From NCBI GenBank assembly GCA_016235245.1, contig JACRLO010000019.1, forward strand, positions 48,692 through 112,691: a stretch of 64,000 nucleotides of DNA, read 5' to 3'. The stretch comes from Nitrospirota bacterium (GTDB lineage: Bacteria > Nitrospirota > Thermodesulfovibrionia > Thermodesulfovibrionales > UBA6898). This document shows, piece by piece, positions 8,932 through 17,323 of this stretch (within the stretch, counting starts at the first letter, position 1; each line of letters begins with the position of its first letter). A program made the position numbers and the translations under genes. The notes under the pieces are model-generated. The model did not search any database, had not been told where the DNA came from, and saw only the letters and a program-made list of their open reading frames with translations.

Positions 8932-10741
8932 TCTGATCACCTTTTCGTTTTGAAGTTTCAGGAAACTGTATGGTAAAGTTGGCGCCTCCGGAATTTGACA
9001 GCTCGATCGTCCCGTGTATCTGCCCTGCCAATACATTGACCAACTGCAGGCCAAGCGACTGGGTGCTGCGGAAGTCAAGTTCTTCAGGAAATCCGATGCC
9101 GTTGTCAGAGACGGTCAGGACAAGACTGCCGTTATCGGCTCTGTTGACGCCAACGGTAACCGTTCCCTTTTTCTCATCCGGAAACGCATGCTTGAGGCTG
9201 TTTGAGACCAGTTCATTTACGATCAGTCCGCAAGGGATGCCAACGTTTACATCAAGTGCAATGGGTTCCATTTCTATGATACAGTCAACGTTACGCCGCT
9301 TGTAGGTGCTCGCAATTCCGGCAAGGAGGCTCTGCAGATAGTCTTTGAAGTCGATATGGGCCAGATCATCTGACCGGTACAGTTTTTCATGAATCAGCGC
9401 CATCGAGTTCACCCGGTCCCTGCTCTCCTCAAACAGGGCGCGGACTGTCTCGTCGGCTGCGCCCTTTGCCTGAAGATTCAGCAGGCTGTAGATTACCTGC
9501 ATATTGTTCTTCACCCGATGATGGATTTCTTTCAGCATTACTTCCTTTTCTTTGAGTGAACGTCTGATCTTTTCTTCCGCCACCTTGACCTTTGTCAGGT
9601 CTACATCAAGACAGAACAACTCGGAATCCCGGCCGTGGCGTTGAACGATGGCATGACTCGAATAGACTGTCACGCGCGAGCCATCCTTGCGCAAAAGAGA
9701 CAGCTCTGATGAGGCAATGGGCTGCCCGCTTTCGGCCATCTGCTGTATGGCTTCTTTGACACCGTCCCGCATTTCAGGAGGAATGATCAGCTCCAGCAGG
9801 TTGCGCCCGATTGCTTCCTCTGCCGTGTATCCGTACAGCCGTTCAGAGGCATAATTCCAGTAATGTGTTGTGCCATCGAGCCTGTACCCCTGGACGGCAA
9901 CTGAGGGCACATGCTGAAGCAGCATGCGAAACCGTTCCTCGCTCTCACGCAGCGCCACTTCAGCCTTTTTTCGCATGAGCAATGAACGCCCGAGTCTGTT
10001 TTGTGCAAACCAGAGACCGACAATGCCGACCACCCATATTCCGGTATATCCCCAATATACCGGATATAACGTGCTCAGGGCTATGTCGTGATATTGCCCG
10101 AACGGCACGGAAACGCTGATACCACCCCTGATATCACCGACCCGGTAGCCCTGGTGGCCGTGACACTTAAGGCATCCAACCTCTGTGACCATTGGCCGCA
10201 TCAGACGCATATAGCGTTTGTTCCCTATCATTTCAAGAGAAGACACTTCTTTTGAACCCGCTTCAAAAGCCCGTAAGGCCCTTGCTTCCCATTCGTCCGG
10301 AGCATTCTCCGTCCGAAGCGTGTTCAGGCTCGTAATATGCCCCTGGACCCCATACTGTTCTTCTGAGAGTTCGTGAACCTGGCGGGTCATATAGGCAGGG
10401 TTTACCAGGGTGAGTTTGTTGCCGGACGGCGTTGTAATGTCCCGCTCCGGTATATGTGCCAGATGAGGATTCGAAGGGGTTTCCCGCGTTATCGGCACAT
10501 AGACGCCGCCATGCCTGGCTGCCCATCTGCGATAGGCAAGGTCTTTGTTATAGGTGGAAATGGCATCGGTCTGTGCCAGTGTTATGGCGAAGGAATCAGC
10601 TTTCCGGGTCTCCCAGAAAACCAGTCCCGCGATAAAAAGAGTCCAGCAGATCATCAGGCCGACAAAAAGCAGCAACAGCCTTCTATTATCAATACTCGGG
10701 CTGATTGCTGCTTGAGGCTCTTGAGACGCACGTATTGTCAT
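8924..10741 (-). CDS. Membrane sensor kinase with periplasmic c-type heme (DUF3365-like) domain
   Basis: 605 residues. A transmembrane helix (about 21-43) leads to a periplasmic region that resembles the DUF3365/Tll0287-type sensor domain and contains a CLKCH heme c motif (C190, C193, H194). A second helix (about 228-247) is followed by a PAS domain (about 265-385) and a HisKA_2-type phospho-acceptor region with EIHHRVKNN (H407/H408). The HATPase domain ends near residue 600 and carries NELVSNSLKHAF. Such proteins are thought to sense redox state or gases such as NO or CO through the heme; the ligand here is unknown. The gene overlaps the downstream hybrid kinase, so the two are made together. 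Confidence 0.9.
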   Translation of the reverse strand: MTIRASQEPQAAISPSIDNRRLLLLFVGLMICWTLFIAGLVFWETRKADSFAITLAQTDAISTYNKDLAYRRWAARHGGVYVPITRETPSNPHLAHIPERDITTPSGNKLTLVNPAYMTRQVHELSEEQYGVQGHITSLNTLRTENAPDEWEARALRAFEAGSKEVSSLEMIGNKRYMRLMRPMVTEVGCLKCHGHQGYRVGDIRGGISVSVPFGQYHDIALSTLYPVYWGYTGIWVVGIVGLWFAQNRLGRSLLMRKKAEVALRESEERFRMLLQHVPSVAVQGYRLDGTTHYWNYASERLYGYTAEEAIGRNLLELIIPPEMRDGVKEAIQQMAESGQPIASSELSLLRKDGSRVTVYSSHAIVQRHGRDSELFCLDVDLTKVKVAEEKIRRSLKEKEVMLKEIHHRVKNNMQVIYSLLNLQAKGAADETVRALFEESRDRVNSMALIHEKLYRSDDLAHIDFKDYLQSLLAGIASTYKRRNVDCIIEMEPIALDVNVGIPCGLIVNELVSNSLKHAFPDEKKGTVTVGVNRADNGSLVLTVSDNGIGFPEELDFRSTQSLGLQLVNVLAGQIHGTIELSNSGGANFTIQFPETSKRKGDQNG

Positions 10742-10949
10742 AAGGACATTACGCTTTATCGTGGAGCATAATCTGGCACATGGCTATACATTCTCCCTTA
10801 TGTTTAATCATATCCCATTTCAGATAAAACACAATATGGATTCTCCGGTTTTGTGACGACGAACCTGTTGTGAAGATAACGGATAGGAGCGGACAGTTTC
10901 ATCCGGATTCTGCAGTCTTATCCGGCAGGATGCGATCAAGAGGCGAGAA

Positions 10950-11366
10950 TCAGCTTATCTGTCCGGCAACGAGCTCTTCAATCTTCAGTCTGATTTCATC
11001 ACGCGCCCTGCGAAACTCAGCCATGACCTCTTCTTCCGTGCCGACAGCACAGGCAGGGTCATCGACCGGCCAGTGGATACGTGTGATATCAGGCGGGGTC
11101 ATGGGGCAGGACGCTTCGGCATTGCCGCAGAGGGTAATGATCTTGTTCATGGAGAGAAGGAAGTCAGGATCGATCTCCTTTGATTCCTGCTCGGAGATGT
11201 CAATGCCGAGTTCCCGCATCACGGTAGTGGCGCGACTATTTACGTCAGTCGGCGTCAGCCCGGCGCTGTGGGCATCAATGAGTCCTTTGCCGAGGACCCG
11301 TGCAAACCCCTCTGCCATCTGTGACCGGCAGGAGTTGCCGGTGCAAAGAAACATCACTCTTATCAT
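10950..11366 (-). CDS. arsC: Arsenate reductase, thioredoxin-dependent type
   Basis: Cytoplasmic enzyme of the low-molecular-weight phosphatase fold that reduces arsenate to arsenite. With the ATG at 11366 (strong AGGAGG seven bases upstream) the protein is 138 residues. Its P-loop is CTGNSCRS with the nucleophile at C8. C80 and C87 form the disulfide cascade pair, with the same spacing as in the staphylococcal enzyme, so thioredoxin is the likely reductant. No arsenite pump or ArsR gene is nearby. The frame stays open upstream for another 57 codons, starting at a GTG at 11537, and encodes four cysteines; see findings. Confidence 0.9.
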   Translation of the reverse strand: MIRVMFLCTGNSCRSQMAEGFARVLGKGLIDAHSAGLTPTDVNSRATTVMRELGIDISEQESKEIDPDFLLSMNKIITLCGNAEASCPMTPPDITRIHWPVDDPACAVGTEEEVMAEFRRARDEIRLKIEELVAGQIS

Positions 11367-11553
11367 GAACTGCCTCCTGGGGCAGACTCCCCATTCCGTG
11401 ATACGGGCAGGCCTGCCATTTTGGTCGATAAAATAACCGGTAATTCGTCCTTCGGGGAACGCTCGGTCAATTATGCAATGACGGCAGGGAGCGAAACGTC
11501 CCGTGCCAGCGTCCCTGATCGGGCATATCTCATTCACGAGGATATTGCCTAAG

Positions 11554-11631
11554 ACTATAGCAGATGTTTAATGCTGGTACCAACAAAGAATTATGATTTG
11601 TAATGGCAGGGAAACCGGCATCTGCTATACT
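11554..11631. promoter_or_regulatory. Divergent extended -10 promoters inside an inverted repeat
   Basis: A perfect 11-base inverted repeat, TATAGCAGATG (11556-11566) and CATCTGCTATA (11619-11629), lies between arsC and the CoA-transferase gene. Each arm carries an extended -10 box: TGCTATACT reading right and TGCTATAGT reading left. A TTGGTA lies 18 bases before the leftward box; the rightward -35 is poor. The arms may also be a regulator's binding sites, which would link control of the two genes. Confidence 0.5.
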
Positions 11632-11655
11632 GAAACCACAGAGGGGGATGGGTGT

Positions 11656-13554
11656 ATGAGCATTCAAGGCAATGATGCCAGTCTGCAGGAAATGAGGAAG
11701 GACTATCCGGATAAGTTTGTGCCTGAGGTCCGTATTTTCAGTCATATACATCCCGGCGACCGGATCTTTATCGGCACCGGCTGTGGAGAGCCCCAGTACC
11801 TCGTACAGGCGATGATCAGGCATATTCAGTCCCATCCGAAGGCGTTTGTCGACACGGAGCTTCTCCAGATATGGAACCTCGGCGTCAACTCCTATGCGGA
11901 AAAGCAGTATAGGGACAATTTCAGGTTCAACTCTTTTTTCATCGGCAGCACGGCGCGCGATGCGGTCAATACCGGGCTTGCCGACTATACCCCCATATTC
12001 CTTTCTGCGGTCCCCGGCCTCTTTAAAGAAAAACGCGTCCCGATTGATATCGCCCTTATCCAGACTTCACTGCCTGATGCCCACGGCTATGTGAGCCTTG
12101 GCATAAGCGTTGATATCGTAAAGTCCGCGGTGGATAATGCCGAAGTCGTTATCGCCCAGGTGAATGCCGAAATGCCGCGCGTGCATGGCGACACCTTCGT
12201 ACATATCAGAGATATTGATTTCCTGGTGCCGCATGATGAACCGCTGCTTGAGTTTGGTGCGGTCGTGTCCGATGAGATCGTCGGCCGCATCGGGAAATTT
12301 GTCGCGCAGATCATTCAGGACGGCGACACGATCCAGGTGGGGTATGGCAGCATCCCCAATGCGATCCTGGAGCATCTCAGGCATAAGAAGCATCTCGGTG
12401 TTCATACCGAGCTCTTTACGGACGGTATTATGGAACTCATGAAAAGCGGGGTCATAGACAATTCCCTGAAGGAGTTGAACCGTGATAAGACGATTGCGGC
12501 CTTCTGCATGGGAAAGCGGGAGACCTATGAGTTCATCCATGACAATCCGAGCATTGAGTTCAGGCCGGTAAGCTATACGAACAACCCACTCACCATTGCG
12601 AGAAACCGACGTGTAACGGCGATCAACAGTGCCCTTGAAATAGATCTTACCGGACAGGCAACGGCTGAGTCTCTCGGCAAGTATTTTTTCAGCGGGATCG
12701 GCGGACAGGCCGATTTTATGCGGGGAGCGATCCTCTCCGAAGGAGGCAAGACAATCCTTGCCATCCAGTCTACGGCGGAACACGATGCGATTTCGAGGAT
12801 CGTGCCGTTTCTGACGGAAGGAGCTGGGGTTACCCTGACCCGTGGTGATCTGCATTATGTAGTGACCGAATACGGCATTGCCTATCTCCATGGCAAGAAC
12901 ATCAGGGAACGTGCCATGGACCTCATCGCCATTGCGCATCCGAAATTCAGAAGCTGGCTGATCGACGAGGCGAAGAAGCTTCATCTTATTTATGAGGACC
13001 AGGCCTTTATTCCGGGTGAGGCAGGGGTATATCCTGCCGAGTTTGAGGCGCACCGGACCACGAAGGCCGGTCTCGTATTGCTGATGCGGCCCGTGCGCAT
13101 GACCGATGAACAGCTGCTGAAGGACTTTTTCTATGATCTGTCATCCGACTGCATGTACCACCGTTTTATTTCGACGCGGAATTCGATGCCCCATGAACAG
13201 CTCCAGAAATTTGTCGTGATCGACTACACGCGGGAGATGGTCATTCTTGCCATACGGGAAAGCGAAGGCAGGGAGTCGATCGTCGGCATGGCCCAGTATT
13301 ATATCGACGAGAAGACGCATACCGCAGAGGTCGCCTTTGTTGTGCGCGACGACCACCAGAGCAAGGGCATCGGTTCAGAGCTTCTTGGCTATATCACGCT
13401 TCTGGCAAAGCGCAATGGTCTTCACGGCTTTACGGCAGAGGTGTTGATGGACAATAGGCCGATGCTCCAGCTTTTTCAGAAGATGGGTTTTATCGTTGAA
13501 CAGCGGGCCGAAGCAGGGGTCTATGAGCTGAAGATGTCCTTCAGGGAAGGGTGA
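11656..13554 (+). CDS. Acetyl-CoA hydrolase/CoA-transferase fused to a GNAT acetyltransferase domain
   Basis: 632 residues. The first part (about 25-460) is an acetyl-CoA hydrolase / 4-hydroxybutyrate CoA-transferase family enzyme. It has the glycine-rich VGYGSIPNAIL segment and the C-terminal TEYGIAYLHGKNIRERA stretch that ends the transferase core in this family. The last part (about 480-630) is a GNAT domain with the acetyl-CoA loop DDHQSKGIGSELL. The enzyme could move CoA between acyl groups, while the GNAT part could acetylate an unknown substrate or sense acetyl-CoA. I chose the ATG at 11656 behind a GGGGGATGGG stretch. It is transcribed away from arsC and converges with glgP. Confidence 0.88.
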   Translation: MSIQGNDASLQEMRKDYPDKFVPEVRIFSHIHPGDRIFIGTGCGEPQYLVQAMIRHIQSHPKAFVDTELLQIWNLGVNSYAEKQYRDNFRFNSFFIGSTARDAVNTGLADYTPIFLSAVPGLFKEKRVPIDIALIQTSLPDAHGYVSLGISVDIVKSAVDNAEVVIAQVNAEMPRVHGDTFVHIRDIDFLVPHDEPLLEFGAVVSDEIVGRIGKFVAQIIQDGDTIQVGYGSIPNAILEHLRHKKHLGVHTELFTDGIMELMKSGVIDNSLKELNRDKTIAAFCMGKRETYEFIHDNPSIEFRPVSYTNNPLTIARNRRVTAINSALEIDLTGQATAESLGKYFFSGIGGQADFMRGAILSEGGKTILAIQSTAEHDAISRIVPFLTEGAGVTLTRGDLHYVVTEYGIAYLHGKNIRERAMDLIAIAHPKFRSWLIDEAKKLHLIYEDQAFIPGEAGVYPAEFEAHRTTKAGLVLLMRPVRMTDEQLLKDFFYDLSSDCMYHRFISTRNSMPHEQLQKFVVIDYTREMVILAIRESEGRESIVGMAQYYIDEKTHTAEVAFVVRDDHQSKGIGSELLGYITLLAKRNGLHGFTAEVLMDNRPMLQLFQKMGFIVEQRAEAGVYELKMSFREG

Positions 13555-13577
13555 GCGGTAAGACGGCGGTTACCGCT
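13554..13577. terminator. Hairpin between converging genes
   Basis: AGCGGTAA and TTACCGCT form an 8-base stem with an 8-base loop. They overlap the stop codons of the CoA-transferase gene and glgP, which converge here with only 15 bases between them. There is no T-run, so termination by this stem alone would be weak. Confidence 0.4.
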
Positions 13578-16038
13578 TGTTCAGTCCCCAGATATTGTCT
13601 GCATATTCCATTACGGCGCGGTCGCTCGAAAATTTCCCCATATTGGCGGTATTGAGGATAGACCTGCGCGACCAGTCCTCGGCGTTGCGGTACGCAGCAC
13701 CGGCCGCGTCCTGCGCCTGAACATATGAGCGGTAATCGGCTAGGATCAGGTAACGGTCTCCGCCATGAAGCAGGGCATTGAAAATCGGCATATAAAGGTC
13801 CTTCTTTTCAGACGAAAAGAAGCCCCAGCCGATCATGTCCAAAGCTTTTCTGAGGTCTGCATCGTTATGGTAGTAGTCCCACGGATTGTATCCGTTTACC
13901 CGCATGCTGCTTACTTCGTCGATCTTCATTCCGAAGATGAACATGTTTTCCTGTCCCACCTCTTCCATGATCTCGATATTCGCACCGTCAAGCGTGCCGA
14001 TGGTAAGGGCGCCGTTGAGCGCCAGTTTCATGTTGCTTGTCCCTGAGGCCTCCATGCCGGCTGTGGATATCTGCTCCGACAGGTCAGCCGCCGGTATCAC
14101 CTTCTCGGCCTGCGATATGCAGTAGTTTGGCAGAAAGACTACTTTCAGTTTTCTGCTGACCTCTGCATCACTGTTGACAGTCCTTGCGATATCATTGACC
14201 AGTTTGATGATCAGCTTGGCAAAGAAATAGCCTGGTGCGGCCTTGCCGGAGAAAATTACGGTCCTTGGCACCATGTCTGTCTGCGGATCATGTTTGAGGC
14301 GATTGTAAAGCGTAATGACATGAAGGATGTTCAGGAGCTGCCGTTTATACTCGTGAATACGCTTTATCTGCATATCATAGAGTGATTCTTCATCCACAAC
14401 AATACCGGTCTTGCGAAGGATATACTGGCCAAGCAGCGCCTTGTTGGACCTCTTCACCTCCCGCCAGGCAGCGCGGAACAAGGGGTCTTCCGCAAGAGGG
14501 ATGAGCTTTTTCAGGTCATACAGGTCAGTGATCCAGCCATTACCGATCTGGGAAGTAATAAGTGCCGAAAGGCCAGGATTTGCCTGGAGCAGCCACCTGC
14601 GCTGCGTAATGCCGTTGGTTACATTCCTGATACGACCGGGAAAGAACTCATCAAAATCCCTGAACAGGGAAGTCTTCAGAATTCGCGTATGCAGCTCAGC
14701 AACGCCGTTTACGGAATGACTGCCGACGATTGCCAGGTGTGCCATGCGCACTTTCTTTTGCGGCCCTTCTTCAATCAGCGACATCCTTGCCAACCGGTCG
14801 AGGTCAGAGGGGTATCGCTGCTCGACTTCCTGCAGGAACCGGTGGTTGATTTCATAGATTATCTCCAGGTGGCGGGGCAGCAGCTTTCCGATCATCTCGA
14901 CCGGCCACTTTTCGAGCGCCTCGGGCAGCACGGTATGGTTCGTATAGGCAAAGGTGCGGACGCAGATGTCCCAGGCCTCTTCCCAGCAGAGGCGCTCCTC
15001 GTCCAAAAGCAGACGCATCAGTTCGGCAATGCTTATGGCAGGATGGGTGTCATTGAGCTGGACCGCGATCATCTCTGGGAGTTTGCTGAAGGGGGTCTCG
15101 CGCTTCCTGAACCTCCTGAAAATGTCCTGAAACGTTGCTGCTACAAAAAAATACTGCTGCTTGAGTCTCAGCATCCTGCCCTGCTCCATCTCATCGCTTG
15201 GATAGAGCACCTTGGTAATATTTTCCCTCAGCATCTTGACTTCCATGGCCTTCATGTAATCGCCATGATTATAGAACTCCATATTGAACTCGAAACTCGA
15301 AATGGCCGCCCAAAGGCGCATATTATTGACGATGTCTGTCCCGTAGCCGGGGATGAGGATGTCGCAGGCCATGGCATCTACCGTGTCTGCATCTGCCCAT
15401 TGGCAGCGCATATTTCCCGCCTCGTCAAGGTAGCGGTCAGACCGGCCGTAGAATTTAACTGTGTACAGAAAACCCCTGCGGTCAATCTCCCAGGGGTTTC
15501 CCTTCCTGAACCAGTTGTCGCAGAGTTCAACCTGCCAGCCGTTGACGATCTTCTGGAAAAAGATGCCGTAGTCGTACCTGATGCCGTAGCCATAGCTTGG
15601 AATGTTCAGGCTCGCAAGCGAATCCAGAAAACAGGATGCGAGTCTTCCAAGGCCGCCATTGCCGAGGCCGGGGTCATTCTCCTCGGTCTCGAGATCTGCA
15701 AGGGAAAAATCGGTGCCCTCGAGCGCCTCCCTGCATTCTTTTTCGAGGGACAGGTTCAGGATATAGTTTTTCAGAAACCGGCCCGGCAGAAACTCCATCG
15801 AAAGGTAATAGACCCTTTTCGCCCCGCTTTTATAATATGACCTCTGAGAATTCAGCCAGCGCTCAATAAGCCGGTCGCGCACGCAGTAGGCCAGTCCGTT
15901 ATAAAACGTGTCTTTTCTCGGCGTGCGGTAGTCATTGCCCAGAATGGATACAATATGTCTTTGGATGTCATCTTTTAAGCTGCCACAGACAGCAACGTCT
16001 GTCGTCGTCTTCTCCGAAATATGTCCTTCCTTTTTCAT
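13570..16038 (-). CDS. glgP: Glycogen/alpha-glucan phosphorylase
   Basis: Cytoplasmic PLP enzyme that releases glucose-1-phosphate from glycogen or maltodextrins. With the ATG at 16038 (GAGGGG eight bases upstream) it has 822 residues, the normal length. The conserved core is complete: ENDPGLGNGGLGRLASCFLDS near residue 130, QLNDTHPAISIAELMR in the middle, and the PLP-lysine motif EASGTSNMKLALNGALTIG. No other glycogen genes lie next to it. An in-frame upstream start thirteen codons earlier is less likely because it lacks a ribosome site. Confidence 0.96.
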   Translation of the reverse strand: MKKEGHISEKTTTDVAVCGSLKDDIQRHIVSILGNDYRTPRKDTFYNGLAYCVRDRLIERWLNSQRSYYKSGAKRVYYLSMEFLPGRFLKNYILNLSLEKECREALEGTDFSLADLETEENDPGLGNGGLGRLASCFLDSLASLNIPSYGYGIRYDYGIFFQKIVNGWQVELCDNWFRKGNPWEIDRRGFLYTVKFYGRSDRYLDEAGNMRCQWADADTVDAMACDILIPGYGTDIVNNMRLWAAISSFEFNMEFYNHGDYMKAMEVKMLRENITKVLYPSDEMEQGRMLRLKQQYFFVAATFQDIFRRFRKRETPFSKLPEMIAVQLNDTHPAISIAELMRLLLDEERLCWEEAWDICVRTFAYTNHTVLPEALEKWPVEMIGKLLPRHLEIIYEINHRFLQEVEQRYPSDLDRLARMSLIEEGPQKKVRMAHLAIVGSHSVNGVAELHTRILKTSLFRDFDEFFPGRIRNVTNGITQRRWLLQANPGLSALITSQIGNGWITDLYDLKKLIPLAEDPLFRAAWREVKRSNKALLGQYILRKTGIVVDEESLYDMQIKRIHEYKRQLLNILHVITLYNRLKHDPQTDMVPRTVIFSGKAAPGYFFAKLIIKLVNDIARTVNSDAEVSRKLKVVFLPNYCISQAEKVIPAADLSEQISTAGMEASGTSNMKLALNGALTIGTLDGANIEIMEEVGQENMFIFGMKIDEVSSMRVNGYNPWDYYHNDADLRKALDMIGWGFFSSEKKDLYMPIFNALLHGGDRYLILADYRSYVQAQDAAGAAYRNAEDWSRRSILNTANMGKFSSDRAVMEYADNIWGLNKR

Positions 16039-16094
16039 GTCTGACCCCTCAAACAGATGGCAATAGACGTTCACCATGCGAATAGTTCAGCTGC

Positions 16095-16100
16095 ATTATA
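16095..16100 (-). promoter_or_regulatory. Candidate -10 box of glgP
   Basis: A perfect TATAAT on the minus strand lies 56 bases upstream of the glgP start, with only a poor -35 (TTCGCC, spacing 16). The remaining bases up to the decayed DUF2442 gene show nothing I can name. Confidence 0.4.
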
Positions 16101-16212
16101 TCACCTTTTTGACAGTGGCGAACGCGCAGAAAAAGGGGGGGCATGAACTGAAGACTTCGTTCGGGGCAGGGTGAGTGCGTGACGTGGCGCTTCTGCGTCC
16201 TATTGCACCAAA

Positions 16213-16521
16213 TTAGCGGCGGGCAGCTGCATGTCGGACGGATTTGTCTGCCGGCGAAATGGCAGCTTTATCCTGCAGGGGATATTTCTCGGGGTTATCG
16301 AGATTGTCGATCTCCAGATCAACATCGAGTTCAGGCCAGTATAAATGATAACCATGCAGCAGCTGAACGTCCTGAATGGCGTGCAAAGTTTGATCTCTAA
16401 AAAATGGGTAGTCCTTGTAGCTGAGAAAATATTCCTTTTCCTTTGCATAGAGTCAAATGCTAAATGACGTAATGTTTTCAACGCTTACTGAAATGCTTTT
16501 GCCATGCTTTAATGATTTCAT
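16213..16521 (-). pseudogene. DUF2442-family gene with a premature TGA
   Basis: Reading from the ATG at 16521, the translation MKSLKHGKSISVSVENITSF runs into TGA at codon 23 (16453-16455). It then continues in the same frame with LYAKEKEYFLSYKDYPFF, LLHGYHLYWPELDVDLEI and NPEKYPLQ. These are the classic DUF2442 landmarks, and the stop sits where the family has a conserved Trp (GFWL), so TGG has probably mutated to TGA. DUF2442 proteins usually pair with DUF4160 proteins in toxin-antitoxin-like loci, and a decayed DUF4160 gene overlaps the start of this one. No good restart codon follows the stop, so the gene is probably dead. Confidence 0.75.
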
Positions 16522-16664
16522 TGATATAGTGCCAATGACACAATAGGCCCCAGCCAGAATTTTGCTTCCCCGGCTTCACAGGTCACATGGACATGAATAC
16601 GGTCTTCCTCATTCGAGAGGAAGTAAAATCTGTAACCCTTTTCTCAAAAAATTGATGGGCTCAT
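16478..16664 (-). pseudogene. DUF4160-family gene remnant with frameshifts
   Basis: From the ATG at 16664 (MSPSIF) the reading frame breaks near a run of Ts and again near AAAAGGG. It recovers as GYRFYFLSNEEDRIHVHVTC then EAGEAKFWLGPIVSLA, the DUF4160 signature (SNE...HVHV...KFWL). It then shifts again into NEIIKAWQKHF, which ends at 16478. About ten residues seem to be missing before the last piece. The end overlaps the ATG of the DUF2442 remnant, as in intact pairs. The pair looks like a decayed toxin-antitoxin-like locus. Confidence 0.65.
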
Positions 16665-16729
16665 CTGCCTTGCATTCCCCCTATCCCGATTGGCATGAAA
16701 ATAGGATAATATTAAGAATATCAATGCGG

Positions 16730-16758
16730 TTGCCAAACTGCACACAATGTGATAATCT
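16730..16758 (+). promoter_or_regulatory. Likely promoter of the BrnT-like toxin-antitoxin pair
   Basis: TTGCCA (16730-16735) and TAATCT (16753-16758) are separated by 17 bases and lie just upstream of the toxin ATG at 16767. The leader would be very short or absent, and no clear Shine-Dalgarno is visible before the toxin start. Confidence 0.45.
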
Positions 16759-16766
16759 GTCAGTGA

Positions 16767-17045
16767 ATGAAGCTGATAAACTGGAATACCGAAAAAAGCC
16801 TTAATCTCAAAGCATCAAGGGGTATTTGCTTTGAGGATATCGTGTTTTATATTGAAAACGGCGACATTTTGGATGACTACCAACATCCGAATCAGAATAA
16901 ATATCCGGAACAGAGAATTATGGTAATCGGAATTAATAATTATGCATATCTTGTTCCTTATGTTGAGGATGTGGAAGAACTATTCCTGAAAACTATTATT
17001 CCGAGCAGAAAGGCAACAGAAAGTTATTTCGGAGGTAAGAAATGA
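16767..17045 (+). CDS. BrnT-like ribonuclease toxin
   Basis: 92 residues. The pattern (a short N-terminal WNTEKSLNLKASRGICFEDIV, a central basic/aromatic strand QRIMVIGINNYAYLVPYV, and the C-terminal FLKTIIPSRKATESYFGG) is that of BrnT-related toxins, which cut RNA when their antitoxin is lost. It is followed, with a 4-base overlap, by a small ribbon-helix-helix-type antitoxin gene, which is the toxin-first order of brnTA. Base composition is AT-richer than the flanks, as expected of mobile accessory genes. The exact family name is a judgement from pattern. Confidence 0.75.
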   Translation: MKLINWNTEKSLNLKASRGICFEDIVFYIENGDILDDYQHPNQNKYPEQRIMVIGINNYAYLVPYVEDVEELFLKTIIPSRKATESYFGGKK

Positions 17046-17323
17046 AGACAAAATTGTCTAAAGAAGAACAGGAAATATTGGATAGTTTTGAAAAAGGCGA
17101 GTGGATACCGGTAAAAAACCTGTCAAAGAGAAAAGCAGAACTGATGAAATTTGCAAAAAACACTCTAAAGAAAGACAAAAGATTAAACATAAGAATTTCT
17201 GAAAGAGATTTAAACGAACTGCAACGCAAGGCAGTAGCAGAAGGCTTGCCATATCAGACGTATGTTTCCAGCATCATTCATAAATTCCTGAGCGGCAAAC
17301 TTATAGAAGCAAAGAACTGCTAA
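17042..17323 (+). CDS. Antitoxin with CopG/BrnA-like DNA-binding end
   Basis: 93 residues, very rich in Lys and Glu. The N-terminal half (KEEQEILDSFEKGEW) is the likely toxin-binding part. The C-terminal part (RLNIRISERDLNELQRKA, then GLPYQTYVSSIIHKFLSG) has the strand-helix-helix form of a CopG-type ribbon-helix-helix DNA-binding domain. The ATG overlaps the toxin stop (ATGA). It should neutralise the upstream toxin and repress the pair's promoter, by analogy with brnTA. Confidence 0.75.
   Translation: MKTKLSKEEQEILDSFEKGEWIPVKNLSKRKAELMKFAKNTLKKDKRLNIRISERDLNELQRKAVAEGLPYQTYVSSIIHKFLSGKLIEAKNC

Noticed and set aside
11838..13053. Long antisense open frame (about 328 codons) within the CoA-transferase gene
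   Set aside because: It is a shadow of a strong coding frame with GC-rich third positions; no motif or ribosome site.
14689..15840. Antisense open frame of 383 codons in glgP
   Set aside because: Opposite strand of a fully conserved enzyme, with no recognisable domain.
16453..16455. TGA read as Trp or selenocysteine in the DUF2442 gene
   Set aside because: Other genes use TGA as stop normally, there is no visible SECIS-like stem, and the partner gene is also broken, so a nonsense mutation is simpler.
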